Shown in pieces: positions 1-10,979 of a stretch of DNA of 64,000 nt (position 1 is its first letter; every line of letters begins with the position of its first letter). A program made the position numbers and the translations under genes. A model generated the notes under the pieces. The model was not told the origin of the DNA and did no database searches. It saw only the letters and a list, made by a program, of their open reading frames with translations. This DNA is from Pseudomonas congelans (GTDB lineage Bacteria; Pseudomonadota; Gammaproteobacteria; Pseudomonadales; Pseudomonadaceae), in NCBI RefSeq assembly GCF_900103225.1, contig NZ_FNJH01000001.1, forward strand, positions 1,145,533 through 1,209,532, in the 5' to 3' direction.

Positions 1-1
1 G

Positions 2-532
2 CTTAAATTCCATGGCCTGGGTGTCGATGCCTACGACCGCCTGACCCTGGGCCGCAAGCCCCAGGCCGAGGTCATGGAGCCTGGCTTCAAATACAACCTG
101 CCCGACATCAACGCGAGCATTGCGCGGGTACAGTTGCAGCGCCTTGACGCCATCAATGCGCAGCGCCAGGCACTCGCCAGCCATTACCTCGAACGACTGG
201 CCAATAGCCCCGTTCTGCCTCTCGCCCTGCCTCGCCATGCCCAGCAACACGCCTGGCACCTGTTCATTCTGCGCATCGATCCCGAGCGCTGCGGGCTGGA
301 TCGCGACGCCTTCATGAAGGCCTTGCAAGCGCGAAACATAGGCACCGGCATCCACTTCATCGCGACTCACCTGCACAGCTATTACCGCAAGCGTTTCCCC
401 GACGTCTGCCTGCCCGACACGGAATGGAATTCATCAAGGCTGTGCTCCATCCCCCTGTTCCCCGACATGACCCTCGATGATGTCGAGCGGGTTGTCGGTG
501 CCATTGAATCGACCGTGGAATCCAGCCATTGA
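2..532 (+). CDS. arnB: ArnB, UDP-Ara4O aminotransferase (C-terminal part, 5' end outside window)
   Basis: Open from the window edge without a start, so only about the last 176 residues of a roughly 380-residue enzyme are present. The readable part starts [12 protein letters not shown] and continues through [17 protein letters not shown], which is typical of ArnB in the DegT/DnrJ/EryC1 PLP-aminotransferase family. The PLP lysine lies upstream of the window. ArnB transfers an amino group from glutamate to the 4-keto sugar nucleotide to give UDP-L-Ara4N, in the cytoplasm. It is the first gene of the arn operon, whose promoter is also outside. Its TGA overlaps the TTG start of arnC. Identity is firm from sequence and gene order. 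Confidence 0.95.
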   Translation, partial: LKFHGLGVDAYDRLTLGRKPQAEVMEPGFKYNLPDINASIARVQLQRLDAINAQRQALASHYLERLANSPVLPLALPRHAQQHAWHLFILRIDPERCGLDRDAFMKALQARNIGTGIHFIATHLHSYYRKRFPDVCLPDTEWNSSRLCSIPLFPDMTLDDVERVVGAIESTVESSH

Positions 533-1542
533 AACCGTATCCGATCAAGTTCGTGTCGATCGTCATCCCTGTCTACAACGAACGACAAAGCCTGCCAGAG
601 TTGTTGCGTCGCACTGAAGCGGCCTGCGAACAGCTCGACCACCGCTTTGAAATCGTGCTGGTCGACGATGGCAGCCGCGACGACTCGGCAGACATTCTCC
701 AGCGGGCTGCAGAGCGCGACGACAGCCCTTTCGTCGCGGTGATCCTGAATCGAAACTACGGTCAGCACGCCGCCATTATGGCCGGATTCGAGCAGTGCCA
801 GGGCGACGTGGTCATTACCCTTGATGCCGACCTGCAGAATCCACCCGAGGAAATCCCTCGCCTGGTAAAGCTCGCTGAACAGGGATACGACGTGGTCGGC
901 ACAGTGCGCAGCAATCGTCAGGACTCCGCCTGGCGACGCTGGCCATCGAAACTCATCAACCTGGCCGTGCAGCGCTCCACCGGCGTGGCCATGAACGATT
1001 ACGGCTGCATGTTGCGCGCGTACCGACGCACGATTGTCGACGCCATGCTCGCCTGCCGGGAGCGCAGCACGTTCATTCCGATTCTGGCGAACAGCTTTGC
1101 GCGACACACCACCGAGGTGCTGGTCGAGCACGCCGAACGCGAGCACGGCGACTCCAAATACAGCCCGATGCGCCTGATCAACCTCATGTTCGACCTGATC
1201 ACCTGCATGACCACCACGCCCCTGCGCCTGCTCAGCATTATCGGTTTCAGCATGGCATTGCTCGGTGTCTCGTTCGCGGCGCTGCTGATCGTGCTGCGCC
1301 TGATCTTCGGCGCTTCATGGGCCGGGGACGGCACTTTCGTACTGTTTGCCGTGCTGTTCGTGTTCACCGGAGGCCAGTTCATCGGCATGGGGCTGCTGGG
1401 TGAGTACCTGGGCCGGATGTACAGCGATGTGCGTGCGCGTCCGCGCTTCTTTATCGAAAAGATCGTGTGCAGCTCGTCCCGGGGTGCCACCGAGAGCATT
1501 GATTCTTCTGTAACTCCCTATATGAACAAGGTCGCGCCATGA
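529..1542 (+). CDS. arnC: ArnC, undecaprenyl-phosphate Ara4FN transferase
   Basis: A 337-residue GT2 glycosyltransferase of the usual ArnC length. The N-terminal catalytic domain carries [15 protein letters not shown], the [11 protein letters not shown] nucleotide-binding stretch and [10 protein letters not shown] (DXD-like). Two hydrophobic segments near residues 235-300 anchor it in the inner membrane. ArnC moves formylated Ara4N from UDP to undecaprenyl phosphate on the cytoplasmic face. The only start that fits is TTG at 529, which overlaps the arnB stop (TTGA), so translation is probably coupled. The 3' end overlaps arnA by four bases. Part of arnBCADTEF-ugd. Confidence 0.95.
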   Translation: MKPYPIKFVSIVIPVYNERQSLPELLRRTEAACEQLDHRFEIVLVDDGSRDDSADILQRAAERDDSPFVAVILNRNYGQHAAIMAGFEQCQGDVVITLDADLQNPPEEIPRLVKLAEQGYDVVGTVRSNRQDSAWRRWPSKLINLAVQRSTGVAMNDYGCMLRAYRRTIVDAMLACRERSTFIPILANSFARHTTEVLVEHAEREHGDSKYSPMRLINLMFDLITCMTTTPLRLLSIIGFSMALLGVSFAALLIVLRLIFGASWAGDGTFVLFAVLFVFTGGQFIGMGLLGEYLGRMYSDVRARPRFFIEKIVCSSSRGATESIDSSVTPYMNKVAP

Positions 1543-3533
1543 GCACTAAAGCTGTCGTTTTCGCGTATCACGATATTGGCTGTGTCGGCCTGCAAGCGTT
1601 GCTGGATGCAGGCTATGAGATTGCGGCAGTGTTCACCCATGCCGACGACCCCGGGGAAAAAACCTTTTTTGGCTCTGTGGCCCAGATGTGCGCCCGGCAC
1701 GGCATTGCGGTGCATGCCCCCGAGGACCCGAATCACCCGCTGTGGGTGGAGCGAATCGGCAAACTGGCCCCGGACTTCATTTTCTCCTTCTACTATCGCC
1801 AGCTACTCGGCGATTCGTTGCTGGCCTGCGCGAAAAAAGCTGCGCTCAACCTGCATGGCTCGCTGCTACCGCGTTATCGCGGACGCGCGCCGGCCAACTG
1901 GGTGCTGGTCAACGGCGAAAGCGAAACCGGCGTCACCCTGCATCAAATGGTCAAACGCGCCGATGCCGGGCCGATAGTCGCCCAGCAGCGGGTTGCGATC
2001 AGTGACACCGATACCGCCTTGACGCTGCACGGCAAATTGCGTGACGCCGCCGCTGACCTGCTTTGCGAAACACTGCCCCTGCTGGCAGCGCAAGGGCAAC
2101 TGCCAGGTACGCCCCAGGATGAATCCCGTGCGACGTATTTCGGTCGACGCACCCCGGCCGACGGTTTGATTGACTGGTCGTTGCCGGCCAGCCAGCTCTA
2201 CAACCTGATCCGCGCGGTAACACAGCCCTACCCTGGCGCGTTTTGCCCGGTTGGCGACAACAAGCTGATCGTCTGGGCTGCCAGCGTGGACACGAGCAGC
2301 AATGGAGAAGCACCCGGTACGGTCATCAGCCACGAGCCATTGCGTATTGCCTGCGGCGAGGGTTCGCTGGTCATCACCGCAGGGCAGCGCGGTGACAACG
2401 GCTTGTACCTCAGTGGCGCGCAACTGGCGCGCGAGTTCGGGCTGGTCGCAGGCTCGCAACTGCTCGATAAGGCAAAGCGCCGGTCGGTCCGTCGTACCCG
2501 TGTGTTGATCCTCGGCGTCAACGGTTTCATCGGCAATCACCTGTCAGAGCGTCTGTTGCAGGATGATCGTTACGAAATCTACGGCATGGATATCGGCTCG
2601 GACGCTATCGAGCGCCTGCGTGCCAAGCCGAACTTTCATTTCATCGAAGGTGACATCAGCATCCATACCGAGTGGATCGAATACCAGATCAAGAAATGCG
2701 ACGTTGTGCTGCCGCTGGTGGCCATCGCCACGCCGATTGAATACACGCGCAATCCACTGCGGGTTTTCGAGCTGGACTTCGAAGAGAACCTGAAGATCGT
2801 CCGCTACTGTGTGAAGTACAACAAGCGCGTGATTTTCCCGTCCACGTCCGAAGTCTATGGTATGTGCCAGGACGCCAACTTCAACGAGGACACCTCGAAC
2901 CTGATCGTTGGCCCGATCAACAAGCAGCGCTGGATCTACTCGGTGTCCAAGCAACTGCTGGACCGGGTCATCTGGGCCTATGGCCAGAAAGGCCTGCAAT
3001 TCACCCTGTTTCGCCCATTCAACTGGATGGGACCGCGTCTGGACCGCCTGGATTCGGCGCGCATCGGCAGTTCGCGGGCCATCACCCAACTGATCCTGCA
3101 CCTGGTCGAAGGCACGCCCATTCGCCTGGTGGACGGCGGCGCCCAGAAGCGCTGTTTCACCGATGTCGCCGACGGCATCGAGGCGCTGGCACGGATCATC
3201 GAAAACCGCGATGGGCGTTGTAACGGCCAGATCATCAACATCGGCAACCCCGACAATGAAGCCAGCATCCGTCAATTGGGTGAAGAGCTGCTTCGCCAGT
3301 TCGAAGCCCATCCGTTACGCGGCCATTTCCCGCCCTTCGCCGGCTTTCGTGAAGTCGAAAGCCAGTCCTTCTATGGCAAGGGCTATCAGGATGTCAGTCA
3401 CCGCAAGCCAAGCATCGACAACGCCAGAAAGCTGATTGGCTGGACGCCGGGTATCGAGCTGAGCGAAACCATCGGCAAAACCCTGGATTTCTTCCTGCGC
3501 GAAGCCATGGCTGAAAAAGCGGATCAGTGCTGA
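1539..3533 (+). CDS. arnA: ArnA, bifunctional UDP-Ara4N formyltransferase / UDP-glucuronate decarboxylase
   Basis: 664 residues, close to the 660 of E. coli ArnA. The N-terminal formyltransferase domain (about 1-305) has the [12 protein letters not shown] motif with N104 and H106 in catalytic position. The C-terminal short-chain dehydrogenase-like domain (about 316-660) begins with the NAD-binding [10 protein letters not shown] and carries YSVSK (YxxxK). The C-terminal half oxidatively decarboxylates UDP-glucuronate to the UDP-4-keto-pentose; the N-terminal half N-formylates UDP-Ara4N. Cytoplasmic. Starts at the ATG overlapping the arnC stop (ATGA). Both active sites look intact. Confidence 0.96.
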   Translation: MSTKAVVFAYHDIGCVGLQALLDAGYEIAAVFTHADDPGEKTFFGSVAQMCARHGIAVHAPEDPNHPLWVERIGKLAPDFIFSFYYRQLLGDSLLACAKKAALNLHGSLLPRYRGRAPANWVLVNGESETGVTLHQMVKRADAGPIVAQQRVAISDTDTALTLHGKLRDAAADLLCETLPLLAAQGQLPGTPQDESRATYFGRRTPADGLIDWSLPASQLYNLIRAVTQPYPGAFCPVGDNKLIVWAASVDTSSNGEAPGTVISHEPLRIACGEGSLVITAGQRGDNGLYLSGAQLAREFGLVAGSQLLDKAKRRSVRRTRVLILGVNGFIGNHLSERLLQDDRYEIYGMDIGSDAIERLRAKPNFHFIEGDISIHTEWIEYQIKKCDVVLPLVAIATPIEYTRNPLRVFELDFEENLKIVRYCVKYNKRVIFPSTSEVYGMCQDANFNEDTSNLIVGPINKQRWIYSVSKQLLDRVIWAYGQKGLQFTLFRPFNWMGPRLDRLDSARIGSSRAITQLILHLVEGTPIRLVDGGAQKRCFTDVADGIEALARIIENRDGRCNGQIINIGNPDNEASIRQLGEELLRQFEAHPLRGHFPPFAGFREVESQSFYGKGYQDVSHRKPSIDNARKLIGWTPGIELSETIGKTLDFFLREAMAEKADQC

Positions 3534-4414
3534 TGCAGGCAGGCTTGAGAATCGATGTCGACACTTACCGGGGCACGCGTGAGGGCGTGCCAAGGCTGCT
3601 GGACATACTCGACGAAGCGCAGGTCAAGGCGACCTTCTTTTTCAGTGTCGGCCCCGACAACATGGGGCGCCATCTGTGGCGCCTGGTAAGGCCGACGTTC
3701 TTCTGGAAGATGCTGCGTTCCAGGGCAGCAAGCCTGTATGGCTGGGATATTCTACTGGCCGGCACCGCATGGCCGGGCAAACCGATCGGCCGCGACCTCG
3801 GCCCGCTGATGCGTCGCGCGCTAGATGCAGGTCACGAAATCGGCCTGCATGCCTGGGATCATCATGGCTGGCAAGCCAATGCCGGACACTGGAGCGACAG
3901 GCAGTTGACCGCCCAGATACACCGTGGAGTCGATTGCCTGAGCGACATTCTCGGCCATCCGGTGGTCTGCTCCGCAGCGGCAGGCTGGCGCGCCGACCAG
4001 CGAGTCGTGCAGGCCAAAGAAGCGTTTGGCTTTCGTTACAACAGTGACTGCCGTGGCGCCAGCCTGTTTCGCCCGTTGCTGGCCGACGGCAGCCTCGGCA
4101 CCGCTCAGATTCCTGTGGACCTGCCGACCTTCGATGAAGTAATCGGCCCGCACCTGCAGGCGGATGCGTTCAACGACCACATTCTCGGCCGCTTTTCCGC
4201 ACGACGGCTCAATGTCTACACCATTCACGCCGAAGTGGAAGGGATCATCATGGCCGACGGTTTCAGGCAACTGTTAAAGCGGGCCAATACCCAAGGAATC
4301 CACTTTGCGCCGTTGGGTCATCTGCTACCGGATGCCATCGAACGGTTGCCTTCCGGGCATATCGTTCGCGGCCACCTGCCCGGCCGCGATGGCTGGCTAG
4401 GGGTGCAGCAGTGA
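3533..4414 (+). CDS. arnD: ArnD, Ara4FN-phosphoundecaprenol deformylase
   Basis: A 293-residue polysaccharide-deacetylase (NodB) family protein. It opens [18 protein letters not shown], containing the metal-binding aspartate, and has the HAWDHH motif near residue 105. ArnD removes the formyl group from undecaprenyl-P-Ara4FN, making the pathway irreversible before flipping. I chose ATG 3533, which overlaps the arnA stop as TGATG; an in-frame GTG at 3527 would add two residues. The gene is coupled to arnT downstream by another GTGATG overlap. Confidence 0.94.
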   Translation: MQAGLRIDVDTYRGTREGVPRLLDILDEAQVKATFFFSVGPDNMGRHLWRLVRPTFFWKMLRSRAASLYGWDILLAGTAWPGKPIGRDLGPLMRRALDAGHEIGLHAWDHHGWQANAGHWSDRQLTAQIHRGVDCLSDILGHPVVCSAAAGWRADQRVVQAKEAFGFRYNSDCRGASLFRPLLADGSLGTAQIPVDLPTFDEVIGPHLQADAFNDHILGRFSARRLNVYTIHAEVEGIIMADGFRQLLKRANTQGIHFAPLGHLLPDAIERLPSGHIVRGHLPGRDGWLGVQQ

Positions 4415-6063
4415 TGCAGGTCAGGCAAAGTCATCTTGCGCTGCTGTTATTGGCGTTCGTGCTGGCTTATCTGCTGCCGCTGGGGTTTCACGGTCTGTGG
4501 ATTCCCGATGAAACCCGCTATGCGCAGATCAGCCAGGAAATGCTCCACAGCGGCAACTGGATCGCGCCGCACTTCATGGGGCTGCGTTACTTCGAAAAAC
4601 CGGCTGCCGGTTACTGGCTGATTGCACTCGGGCAGCAGGTCTTTGGCGAGAACCTGTTCGGCGTGCGCGTTGTTTCGGCACTGGCTAGCGGCTTGAGCGT
4701 GCTGCTGGCCTATCTGCTAGCCGGCAAGATCTGGAACGACCCGCGCAAGCAGTTCGCCAGCGCCTTGCTGCTCATGAGCTTCGGGTTCGTCGCGGGCCAG
4801 GCCGGTTACGCCAATCTTGATCCGCAATTCACCCTCTGGACCAACCTGACACTGGTCGCTTTCTGGTACGCCGTGCACAGCGTCGGCCGCGCACGTCTGG
4901 CGGCATGGACGGTAGTCGGCGTGGCCTGCGGGATGGGGTTCATGACCAAGGGCTTTCTCGCCTGGGCACTGCCCGTCGTCATCGCCCTGCCCTACATGCT
5001 GTGGCAGAGACGCCTGGCCGAACTGTTCAGATTCGGCCCGCTCGCGGTAGTGATTGCAATCGCCCTGTGCCTGCCGTGGGCGCTGGCGATCCACCAGCAA
5101 GAGCCCGACTACTGGCGTTACTTCTTCTGGCACGAGCATATTCGCCGCTTTGCCGGGGACAACGCGCAACATGCCCAACCCTGGTGGTTCTATCTGCCGC
5201 TGCTGGTGGCGGCCTGTGTGCCGTGGGCACTGCTGCTGCCGGTCACCCTGAAACAGGCATGGCAACAAAAAAGCCGCCCTGACAGTACCTTTCTGCTGCT
5301 GTGGCTGCTGCTGCCGTTGGCGTTTCTGAGTCTGAGCAGAGGCAAATTGCCGACCTACATACTCCCGTGTCTGCTGCCGTTGGCGCTGCTGATGGCCAAC
5401 ACGCTGGTCGAACGCCTCGATCAGGGTCACAGCACAGCGTTGCGCGCGAACGGAATACTGAACGCGACCGTCACTTTTGTCGTGCTTCTGGCGTTGATGT
5501 ACCTGCAACTCAAGCAGCCGGTGTACGAAAACGAGCCCATGCATTTGTCACTGGCGGTCATCCTGCTTCTCGGATGGACACTCGCCAACGGCCTGCAAGG
5601 CTTGCGCCCGCTGACCTTCTGGGCCATGCCGGCGCTGGGCAGCTGGCTGCTGATCGCCTTGCTGCCCGCTGCACTGCCGAACGAGGTGGTCAACAACAAG
5701 ACTCCCGACCCGTTCGTCGTCAGGCATCAGGCCGAACTGGCGGACTGTGCGCATCTGCTGAGCAACGATCTGGGGGCAGCCTCGGCTTTGGCGTGGCGCC
5801 TGAAACGGCCTGATGTTGCGCTGTTCAACACCTGGGGCGAGCTGGAATACGGCCTGGGCTATCCGGATGTGCAGGGTCGTGAAGTCCGCCTACACGACAT
5901 TGATGCCTGGATGAAGAACGCCCGCAGTGAAGGCCGCGTCGGCGTCATCATGCGTGGCAAGAGCGATGAAGAACTGCAAGAGCTCGAAAGTCTTCCCAAG
6001 GATGGCCAACGCTATGACGAAGGCAACCTGGCGATCCTCATTTACGAGAAGTCGGCATCGTGA
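4411..6063 (+). CDS. arnT: ArnT, lipid A 4-amino-4-deoxy-L-arabinosyltransferase
   Basis: A 550-residue integral membrane GT-C glycosyltransferase (GT83/PMT-like). Many hydrophobic segments cover residues 8 to about 425, followed by a soluble periplasmic tail. The first periplasmic loop has the acidic PDETRYAQ motif, and [10 protein letters not shown] follows, as in characterised ArnT proteins. It transfers Ara4N from undecaprenyl phosphate to lipid A phosphates at the periplasmic face, lowering surface negative charge and giving resistance to polymyxin and cationic peptides. Start is GTG 4411 or ATG 4414; both fit the overlap with arnD. Confidence 0.95.
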   Translation: MMQVRQSHLALLLLAFVLAYLLPLGFHGLWIPDETRYAQISQEMLHSGNWIAPHFMGLRYFEKPAAGYWLIALGQQVFGENLFGVRVVSALASGLSVLLAYLLAGKIWNDPRKQFASALLLMSFGFVAGQAGYANLDPQFTLWTNLTLVAFWYAVHSVGRARLAAWTVVGVACGMGFMTKGFLAWALPVVIALPYMLWQRRLAELFRFGPLAVVIAIALCLPWALAIHQQEPDYWRYFFWHEHIRRFAGDNAQHAQPWWFYLPLLVAACVPWALLLPVTLKQAWQQKSRPDSTFLLLWLLLPLAFLSLSRGKLPTYILPCLLPLALLMANTLVERLDQGHSTALRANGILNATVTFVVLLALMYLQLKQPVYENEPMHLSLAVILLLGWTLANGLQGLRPLTFWAMPALGSWLLIALLPAALPNEVVNNKTPDPFVVRHQAELADCAHLLSNDLGAASALAWRLKRPDVALFNTWGELEYGLGYPDVQGREVRLHDIDAWMKNARSEGRVGVIMRGKSDEELQELESLPKDGQRYDEGNLAILIYEKSAS

Positions 6064-6404
6064 TCTGGCTGATGCTGGCGTGTGCATGCCTGCTGACGTG
6101 CCTGGGTCAGATCGCGCAGAAGTACGCGGTACAAGACTGGCGTGGCGCATTTCCCGGTGCATTTGCAGCACTGTGCTCGATATGGCTGTGGCTGGCGGTG
6201 GCCTGCCTGGGGTCCGGCCTGCTGGTATGGCTGCTGGTGTTGCAACGCCTGGACGTCGGCATCGCCTATCCAATGCTGGGTGTTAACGTCGTGCTGATCA
6301 CGCTGGCAGGTCGCTATGTGTTCAACGAACCGGTTGACGCACAGCACTGGCTGGGCATTGCGCTGATCCTTATCGGTGTCGTTCAGTTGGGGCACCAGGC
6401 GTGA
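6060..6404 (+). CDS. arnE: ArnE, undecaprenyl-P-Ara4N flippase subunit
   Basis: 114 residues, four hydrophobic segments, SMR/EamA-like. The family pattern includes [11 protein letters not shown] near the N terminus and [11 protein letters not shown] in the third helix. With ArnF it is the proposed heterodimeric flippase moving undecaprenyl-P-Ara4N to the periplasmic face for ArnT. GTG start at 6060 overlaps the arnT stop, and its own TGA overlaps the arnF GTG, so the subunits are probably made in coupled fashion. Confidence 0.93.
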   Translation: MIWLMLACACLLTCLGQIAQKYAVQDWRGAFPGAFAALCSIWLWLAVACLGSGLLVWLLVLQRLDVGIAYPMLGVNVVLITLAGRYVFNEPVDAQHWLGIALILIGVVQLGHQA

Positions 6405-6835
6405 CCCGCTGCCGGGCAACCCTTTGCGCCATGGCCAGTGTGGCGCTGGTCAGCGCGGCGCAACTGGGCATGCGCTGGAGCATGAGCCGCCTGCCCTCGC
6501 CCGTTCAATGGCTGCACCTGCCGGATCATGCGCAGCTTGATCTCAGTGCGTTAATAGTCGTTTGCGTCTCGATCACCGCTTATGCGCTCTCCGTGCTTTT
6601 CTGGCTGCTGGCCCTTCGGGTTTTGCCCCTGAGCCGTGCCTATTCGCTGCTCAGTATCAGCTACGCCCTGGTTTATACGCTCGCTGCAGCGCTGCCATTT
6701 TTCCACGAGACATTCACGGTATCGAAAACTGTGGGTGTCACCCTGATCGTGGCAGGTGTCTTGACCATCAACCTCCGGCGCATTTCCGGCCCATCACCTC
6801 AGGATCTTTCCCATGAAAATCAGCGTTTTCGGTAG
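6401..6835 (+). CDS. arnF: ArnF, undecaprenyl-P-Ara4N flippase subunit
   Basis: 144 residues with four hydrophobic helices, the partner subunit of ArnE. Recognisable family features are the [18 protein letters not shown] stretch and the AALPFFHE turn. It is slightly longer than enterobacterial ArnF (about 128) because of a charged C-terminal tail that runs 23 bases into ugd. GTG start at 6401. Position immediately after arnE supports the call. Confidence 0.9.
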   Translation: MTRCRATLCAMASVALVSAAQLGMRWSMSRLPSPVQWLHLPDHAQLDLSALIVVCVSITAYALSVLFWLLALRVLPLSRAYSLLSISYALVYTLAAALPFFHETFTVSKTVGVTLIVAGVLTINLRRISGPSPQDLSHENQRFR

Positions 6836-8207
6836 CGGATATGTTGGCCTGGTACAAGCGACCGTGCTCGCCGAAGTCGGCCACGATGTGGTCTGCATGG
6901 ACATTGACCAGGCCAAGATCGATCAGTTGTGTCAGGGCCAGGTGCATATCTACGAGCCAGGACTGGCCAATCTGGTGCGTGAAAATCTGGACCAGAGGCG
7001 TCTGTGTTTCACCACCGACGAACAGATGGCAGTGGAACATGCCGAGGTCCTGTTCATCGCGGTCGGCACGCCCTCCCGTGCCGATGGTTCGGCCGACCTG
7101 AGCGGCTTTTTCGCGGTGGGCGAAGCCATCGCCCGGCACCGACGCGAACCGCTGATCATCGTCGAGAAATCCACCGTGCCGGTCGGCAGTGGCGACGCCT
7201 TGCGCAGCCATATCGACAAGGCACTGCGTCAGGCGGGCCGGCTGTTGCAGTTCGATATCGTCTCCAATCCGGAGTTTCTCAAGGAAGGCTCGGCGGTCAA
7301 AGACTGCCGGCGCCCGGACCGTATCGTTATCGGCAGTGAAAATGAAGCGGTGCGCAACGTCATGCGCGAGCTGTATGCGCCGTTCAACCGCAATCACGAA
7401 CGGATCATGTTCATGGACCTGCGCAGCGCCGAGCTGACCAAGTACGCCGCCAACTGCATGCTGGCAACCAAGATCAGCTTCATCAACCAGATCGCCGAAC
7501 TGGCCGAGCATCTGGGCGCAGATGTCGAGTCGGTGCGGCTGGGCATCGGCGCCGACTCACGCATCGGTTATGACTTCATCTACCCCGGTTGCGGTTACGG
7601 CGGCTCGTGCTTTGGCAAGGACATACGCGCGTTGATACACAGCGCCCGGGAGGCCAACTGCTCCAACGATCTGTTGTCGGTGGTCGAGGCCATCAACGAA
7701 CGGCAGAAGAACAAATTGTTCGAGCGGGTAAACGCGTTCTACCAGGGCGACCTGCGCGGCAAGACCTTTGCCCTGTGGGGGCTGGCGTTCAAACCCAACA
7801 CCGACGACATGCGCGATGCCCCGAGCCGCGTACTCATGGAAGCGTTATGGGACGCGGAAGCCAGCGTGCGCGCGTTCGACCCCGAGGCCATGCAGGAAAC
7901 CCAGCGCATTTATGGCCATCGCAAGGATCTGATGCTCATGGGCACGCCGGAGTCCGCGCTCAACGAGGCCGATGCATTGATCATCTGCACCGAGTGGCAA
8001 CAGTTCAAAGCTCCGGATTTCGAGTTGATCCAGCAGCGGCTTAACGCGCCGGTCATCTTCGACGGACGCAATCTGTACGACACCGAGCGACTGGCAAAAC
8101 GCGGTTTTCACTACTTCCCCATCGGGCGTGGCGAATCGTGCGACCTGCCGATCCCGCAAAAACAGTGGACGGCCTGTAACCCGCTGGTCAGCAGCCAGGT
8201 TGTATAA
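6813..8207 (+). CDS. ugd: UDP-glucose 6-dehydrogenase
   Basis: 464 residues. The N-terminal NAD domain reads [17 protein letters not shown], the middle domain has EFLKEGSAV, and the catalytic cysteine lies in [14 protein letters not shown] (C266). It oxidises UDP-glucose to UDP-glucuronate, the ArnA substrate. ATG 6813 follows AGGA by eight bases and overlaps the end of arnF. Last gene of the operon; pseudomonads carry it here (pmrE), which secures precursor supply for the arn pathway. UDP-glucuronate may also feed other polysaccharides. Confidence 0.95.
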   Translation: MKISVFGSGYVGLVQATVLAEVGHDVVCMDIDQAKIDQLCQGQVHIYEPGLANLVRENLDQRRLCFTTDEQMAVEHAEVLFIAVGTPSRADGSADLSGFFAVGEAIARHRREPLIIVEKSTVPVGSGDALRSHIDKALRQAGRLLQFDIVSNPEFLKEGSAVKDCRRPDRIVIGSENEAVRNVMRELYAPFNRNHERIMFMDLRSAELTKYAANCMLATKISFINQIAELAEHLGADVESVRLGIGADSRIGYDFIYPGCGYGGSCFGKDIRALIHSAREANCSNDLLSVVEAINERQKNKLFERVNAFYQGDLRGKTFALWGLAFKPNTDDMRDAPSRVLMEALWDAEASVRAFDPEAMQETQRIYGHRKDLMLMGTPESALNEADALIICTEWQQFKAPDFELIQQRLNAPVIFDGRNLYDTERLAKRGFHYFPIGRGESCDLPIPQKQWTACNPLVSSQVV

Positions 8208-8240
8208 CGGCGCTGTACCGGTTGGCATAAGCGGTGGACG

Positions 8241-9725
8241 TCAGTTGCCGACAGCCACCGGAGCCTGACTGACGAAATAATAGATACGCTCGCCGACCTT
8301 GACGCTGTCGACCACTCGCAAGGGTAGTTCGGGGGGCTGGAGACTTTCCATCAGCGCCACATTGCCGTCGGCACGGGTCAGAAAGGTGCTCAGTTCAGCG
8401 CTGGATGTAAACGTGTCCAGCAGGCTCTGACTGTAGAACACACAGGCCCCTGCCAGCCGTTCACTGGGCTGAAACAAGGCGACATGCCGTCCCTGGACCT
8501 GCAGAGCGTGGACCTTGTCAGTCAGCGGCAGAAACGACAACTGCCGGTCTGCCCGCGGTGCCAGCCAGAGGGCTGCGCCGAGATACCCAGTCACGATCAC
8601 GACGGCACCGGCAACAGTCATCACCTTTGCGTTCCGTACCATGAACGCCGCAGAAGAAGAGCCTTGCGAGCGGGCCTTGATTTGCTCACCCAGCACAAAG
8701 GCGTACTCCGCCGCAATAACTGCCGCCGCCGGGGCCAGTGACATCAGATAAACCATGCGTTTACTCGAGGCCAGCGACAACAGCAGGAACTGCGTGATCA
8801 GCCACAAGCTGAAAAACAGCAGATAACGATTGGCCAGCAGCTGTTTGCGGAAATGCCACAGCCCTAGGTAGACGAGCACATTCCATGGCAAAAACGCCTC
8901 GGGCAATTTCGTCAGGTAGTAATGGAAAGGCTCGTAATGCCCCGCCTCTTCGAACGAGCCACTGAAACGTCCGACGCTATTGGTCCAGAGCACGTCCTTC
9001 AACGACTGCGTACCGCCCTGCCCGTACAGCAGATAAAGCCAGACAAACAGCGGTATCAGCGCCACAACAGTGAATATCGCCGGACGCAGCCAGTCGGCAA
9101 TGACCACGCGTCTGCGCTGCACTGACTCACAGACAAGCCACGCGAAAATCACTACGCCAGGCATGGCCAGCCCCAGTACCCCTTTGCTCAGGGTCGACAC
9201 TGCGATGCCCGATACGAACAGCAACCAGAACCCTGCGCAAGATCCGTCGCGGCGCAAACGCTCACTGGCCTGAAAGAACCCCAGCAACGCCATGCTCACG
9301 CCCAGCGCCAGCAACGCATCCTCACCCACCTGCCGCGAATTGCTCCAGAAGCTGGCCTGGGTCGCGAGCATGAATGCAGCCACCCACGCTACAGATGCAG
9401 GTCGCCCGAGACGACGCAGCATACTGTAAAGCAGCAACACGCTGAAGAGTCCCGCGAAGGCGGACGCAAGCCTGACCGCCCAGGGAGTCGCACCGAATAT
9501 CCCGATAGACGCAGCGTCGAGCCAGACACTCAACGGCGGCTTTTCCAGGAAGGGTTGATTGTTCAGTTTCGGAGTCACCCAATTACCACTCAGGTGCATT
9601 TCCATGGCAATGCCCGCCACGCGGGGTTCTGTCGAGTTTTGTAATTGGTGATTGCCCAGCGCGAGAAAAAACAGCAACGCGCCCAACAGCAAAAGCAATG
9701 GCGCCAGCACGCGAGAAGTTATCAA
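8241..9725 (-). CDS. GT39/ArnT-like membrane glycosyltransferase
   Basis: 494 residues, multispanning. The N-terminal loop has STEPRVAG and FLEKPPLSVWL, the same architecture as the acidic motif and FEKP segment of ArnT but clearly diverged from the arnT gene at 4411. The C-terminal part is a shorter soluble tail. By family it should move a sugar from a polyprenyl-phosphate carrier to lipid A, glycan or protein at the periplasmic face. Acceptor and donor cannot be read from the sequence. It is tail-to-tail with ugd (33 bases apart), so transcribed separately from arn. Confidence 0.8.
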   Translation of the reverse strand: MITSRVLAPLLLLLGALLFFLALGNHQLQNSTEPRVAGIAMEMHLSGNWVTPKLNNQPFLEKPPLSVWLDAASIGIFGATPWAVRLASAFAGLFSVLLLYSMLRRLGRPASVAWVAAFMLATQASFWSNSRQVGEDALLALGVSMALLGFFQASERLRRDGSCAGFWLLFVSGIAVSTLSKGVLGLAMPGVVIFAWLVCESVQRRRVVIADWLRPAIFTVVALIPLFVWLYLLYGQGGTQSLKDVLWTNSVGRFSGSFEEAGHYEPFHYYLTKLPEAFLPWNVLVYLGLWHFRKQLLANRYLLFFSLWLITQFLLLSLASSKRMVYLMSLAPAAAVIAAEYAFVLGEQIKARSQGSSSAAFMVRNAKVMTVAGAVVIVTGYLGAALWLAPRADRQLSFLPLTDKVHALQVQGRHVALFQPSERLAGACVFYSQSLLDTFTSSAELSTFLTRADGNVALMESLQPPELPLRVVDSVKVGERIYYFVSQAPVAVGN

Positions 9726-9890
9726 GGGAATTACCGCAGCGACGTGGAAGGGAAAGGCAGGTAAACGAACCGGTAAAGTATAAGGCGCTTATTGTTGAAA
9801 ATGCGTTACCCCATGAAACCTTCAGGGTGAAATTCCTGCCGTCATGTTGAACAGTTCAGGCACTGTTCAGACTTCATCACGGGTATATGA

Positions 9891-9927
9891 AAACAAAAAA
9901 AACGGGGAGCGATAATCGCCCCCCGTT
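9891..9927 (-). terminator. Rho-independent terminator of the downstream-facing membrane protein gene
   Basis: AACGGGG (9901-9907) pairs with CCCCGTT (9921-9927), with inner GCGA/TCGC pairing. Read on the minus strand the hairpin is followed by a T-rich run (plus-strand 9891-9900 is almost all A). It sits just past the stop of the gene ending at 9960. Confidence 0.85.
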
Positions 9928-9959
9928 CGATACATCAGTTCACGCTTTTTTGCAGTGAA

Positions 9960-10979
9960 TCAGACCGCAGCAACAACCTTGGCTGGCGGCTGAGTACGAC
10001 GACCCAGTACACCTGCCCCCGCAGCGACCAGACCCGAGATCACCAGAGTGATCAGCAGAATCCATGCACCTTGGGAAACACGCTTGGCGGTCACTTCAGC
10101 CGCTTCACGGGCTTTCTGTTCAGCCTGAGCTTTCAGTTCCTGATACTTGGCATAAGCCTGACTGTAGCTGGCCTGGGCCTGATCGACGATCTGGTTGGCT
10201 TCGGCATCAGTCTTGTTGCCACGCGCCTTGATCAGGTTGACCAGCGCCTGACGGTCAGCGGCATCCCATGCCTGGTCGCCTTTGGCTTTGATGCGATCCA
10301 TCAGGCCGCTCAATTGCTCGTCGGCTTGCTGAGGATTCTGTGCGCTCTGCTTGGCAGTGTTCTGCGCGTCCTGCTGAGTCGCCTGGGCTTCCTGCTTGAC
10401 ATTGTCCGGGTTCAGCTCGGGCTTGCCGGTCTGACGCATGGCTGTTTCGATCTCGCCCTGGATGTCGTCCAGATTGAAATCAATGCCCTGAGCGCGCAAT
10501 TGATCCTGAATCTTGCCGCCAACGGCCGGAGCCACCTGAGCGATACCGCTGCCCAGTGCCGACATGCCGCTGCCCGCCAGGTTAAGGCCGCCGCGCACGA
10601 CGCCGGTCACTGCGCTGGAGACCAGATAAACAGTGATCAGCGAGACGCTTGCCCATACCAGCAGGCCGTGAAACGCACCTTCGCGCTGCGCCAGACGTCC
10701 AGCGGCCCAGCCACCGACGAACAGCGAGATTACCGAGCTGACAACGACCCAGATACCTGCGCCCGTACCAATGCCGGACAATGGATTGGCTTCCTGCATC
10801 GGATCGATACTGGCACTTCCGATTGCCGTACCCAACAGGTTCAACAACAGCGAAACAACCATGGCCAGAACAACACCGGCCAGAATCGCACTCCAGGAGA
10901 TTCGTTTAAGCAGCGGACCCGCTGCATGAGTTTCGTGGTACACAGGGGCACCTGGGGCGATACGGTCGTCGCGAATCAT
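9960..10979 (-). CDS. Hydrophobic membrane protein of unknown function
   Basis: 339 residues. Three hydrophobic, glycine-rich segments (about 20-45, 70-95 and 105-130) are followed by a long hydrophilic Gln/Ala/Asp-rich central region (about 165-300) with coiled-coil character, then one C-terminal helix near 310-330. That suggests a membrane protein with a large soluble loop. I do not recognise a family with known function. ATG 10979 has AAGGA eight bases upstream; an ATG six bases earlier has its Shine-Dalgarno too close. Monocistronic, with its own terminator at 9891-9927. The abundant Ala/Gln tract resembles stress-related envelope proteins, but that is only an impression. Confidence 0.7.
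   Translation of the reverse strand: MIRDDRIAPGAPVYHETHAAGPLLKRISWSAILAGVVLAMVVSLLLNLLGTAIGSASIDPMQEANPLSGIGTGAGIWVVVSSVISLFVGGWAAGRLAQREGAFHGLLVWASVSLITVYLVSSAVTGVVRGGLNLAGSGMSALGSGIAQVAPAVGGKIQDQLRAQGIDFNLDDIQGEIETAMRQTGKPELNPDNVKQEAQATQQDAQNTAKQSAQNPQQADEQLSGLMDRIKAKGDQAWDAADRQALVNLIKARGNKTDAEANQIVDQAQASYSQAYAKYQELKAQAEQKAREAAEVTAKRVSQGAWILLITLVISGLVAAGAGVLGRRTQPPAKVVAAV

Noticed and set aside
382..1146. 254-codon frame antisense to arnB and arnC
   Set aside because: Antisense to two well-identified genes, low-complexity His/Val-rich product, no family match.
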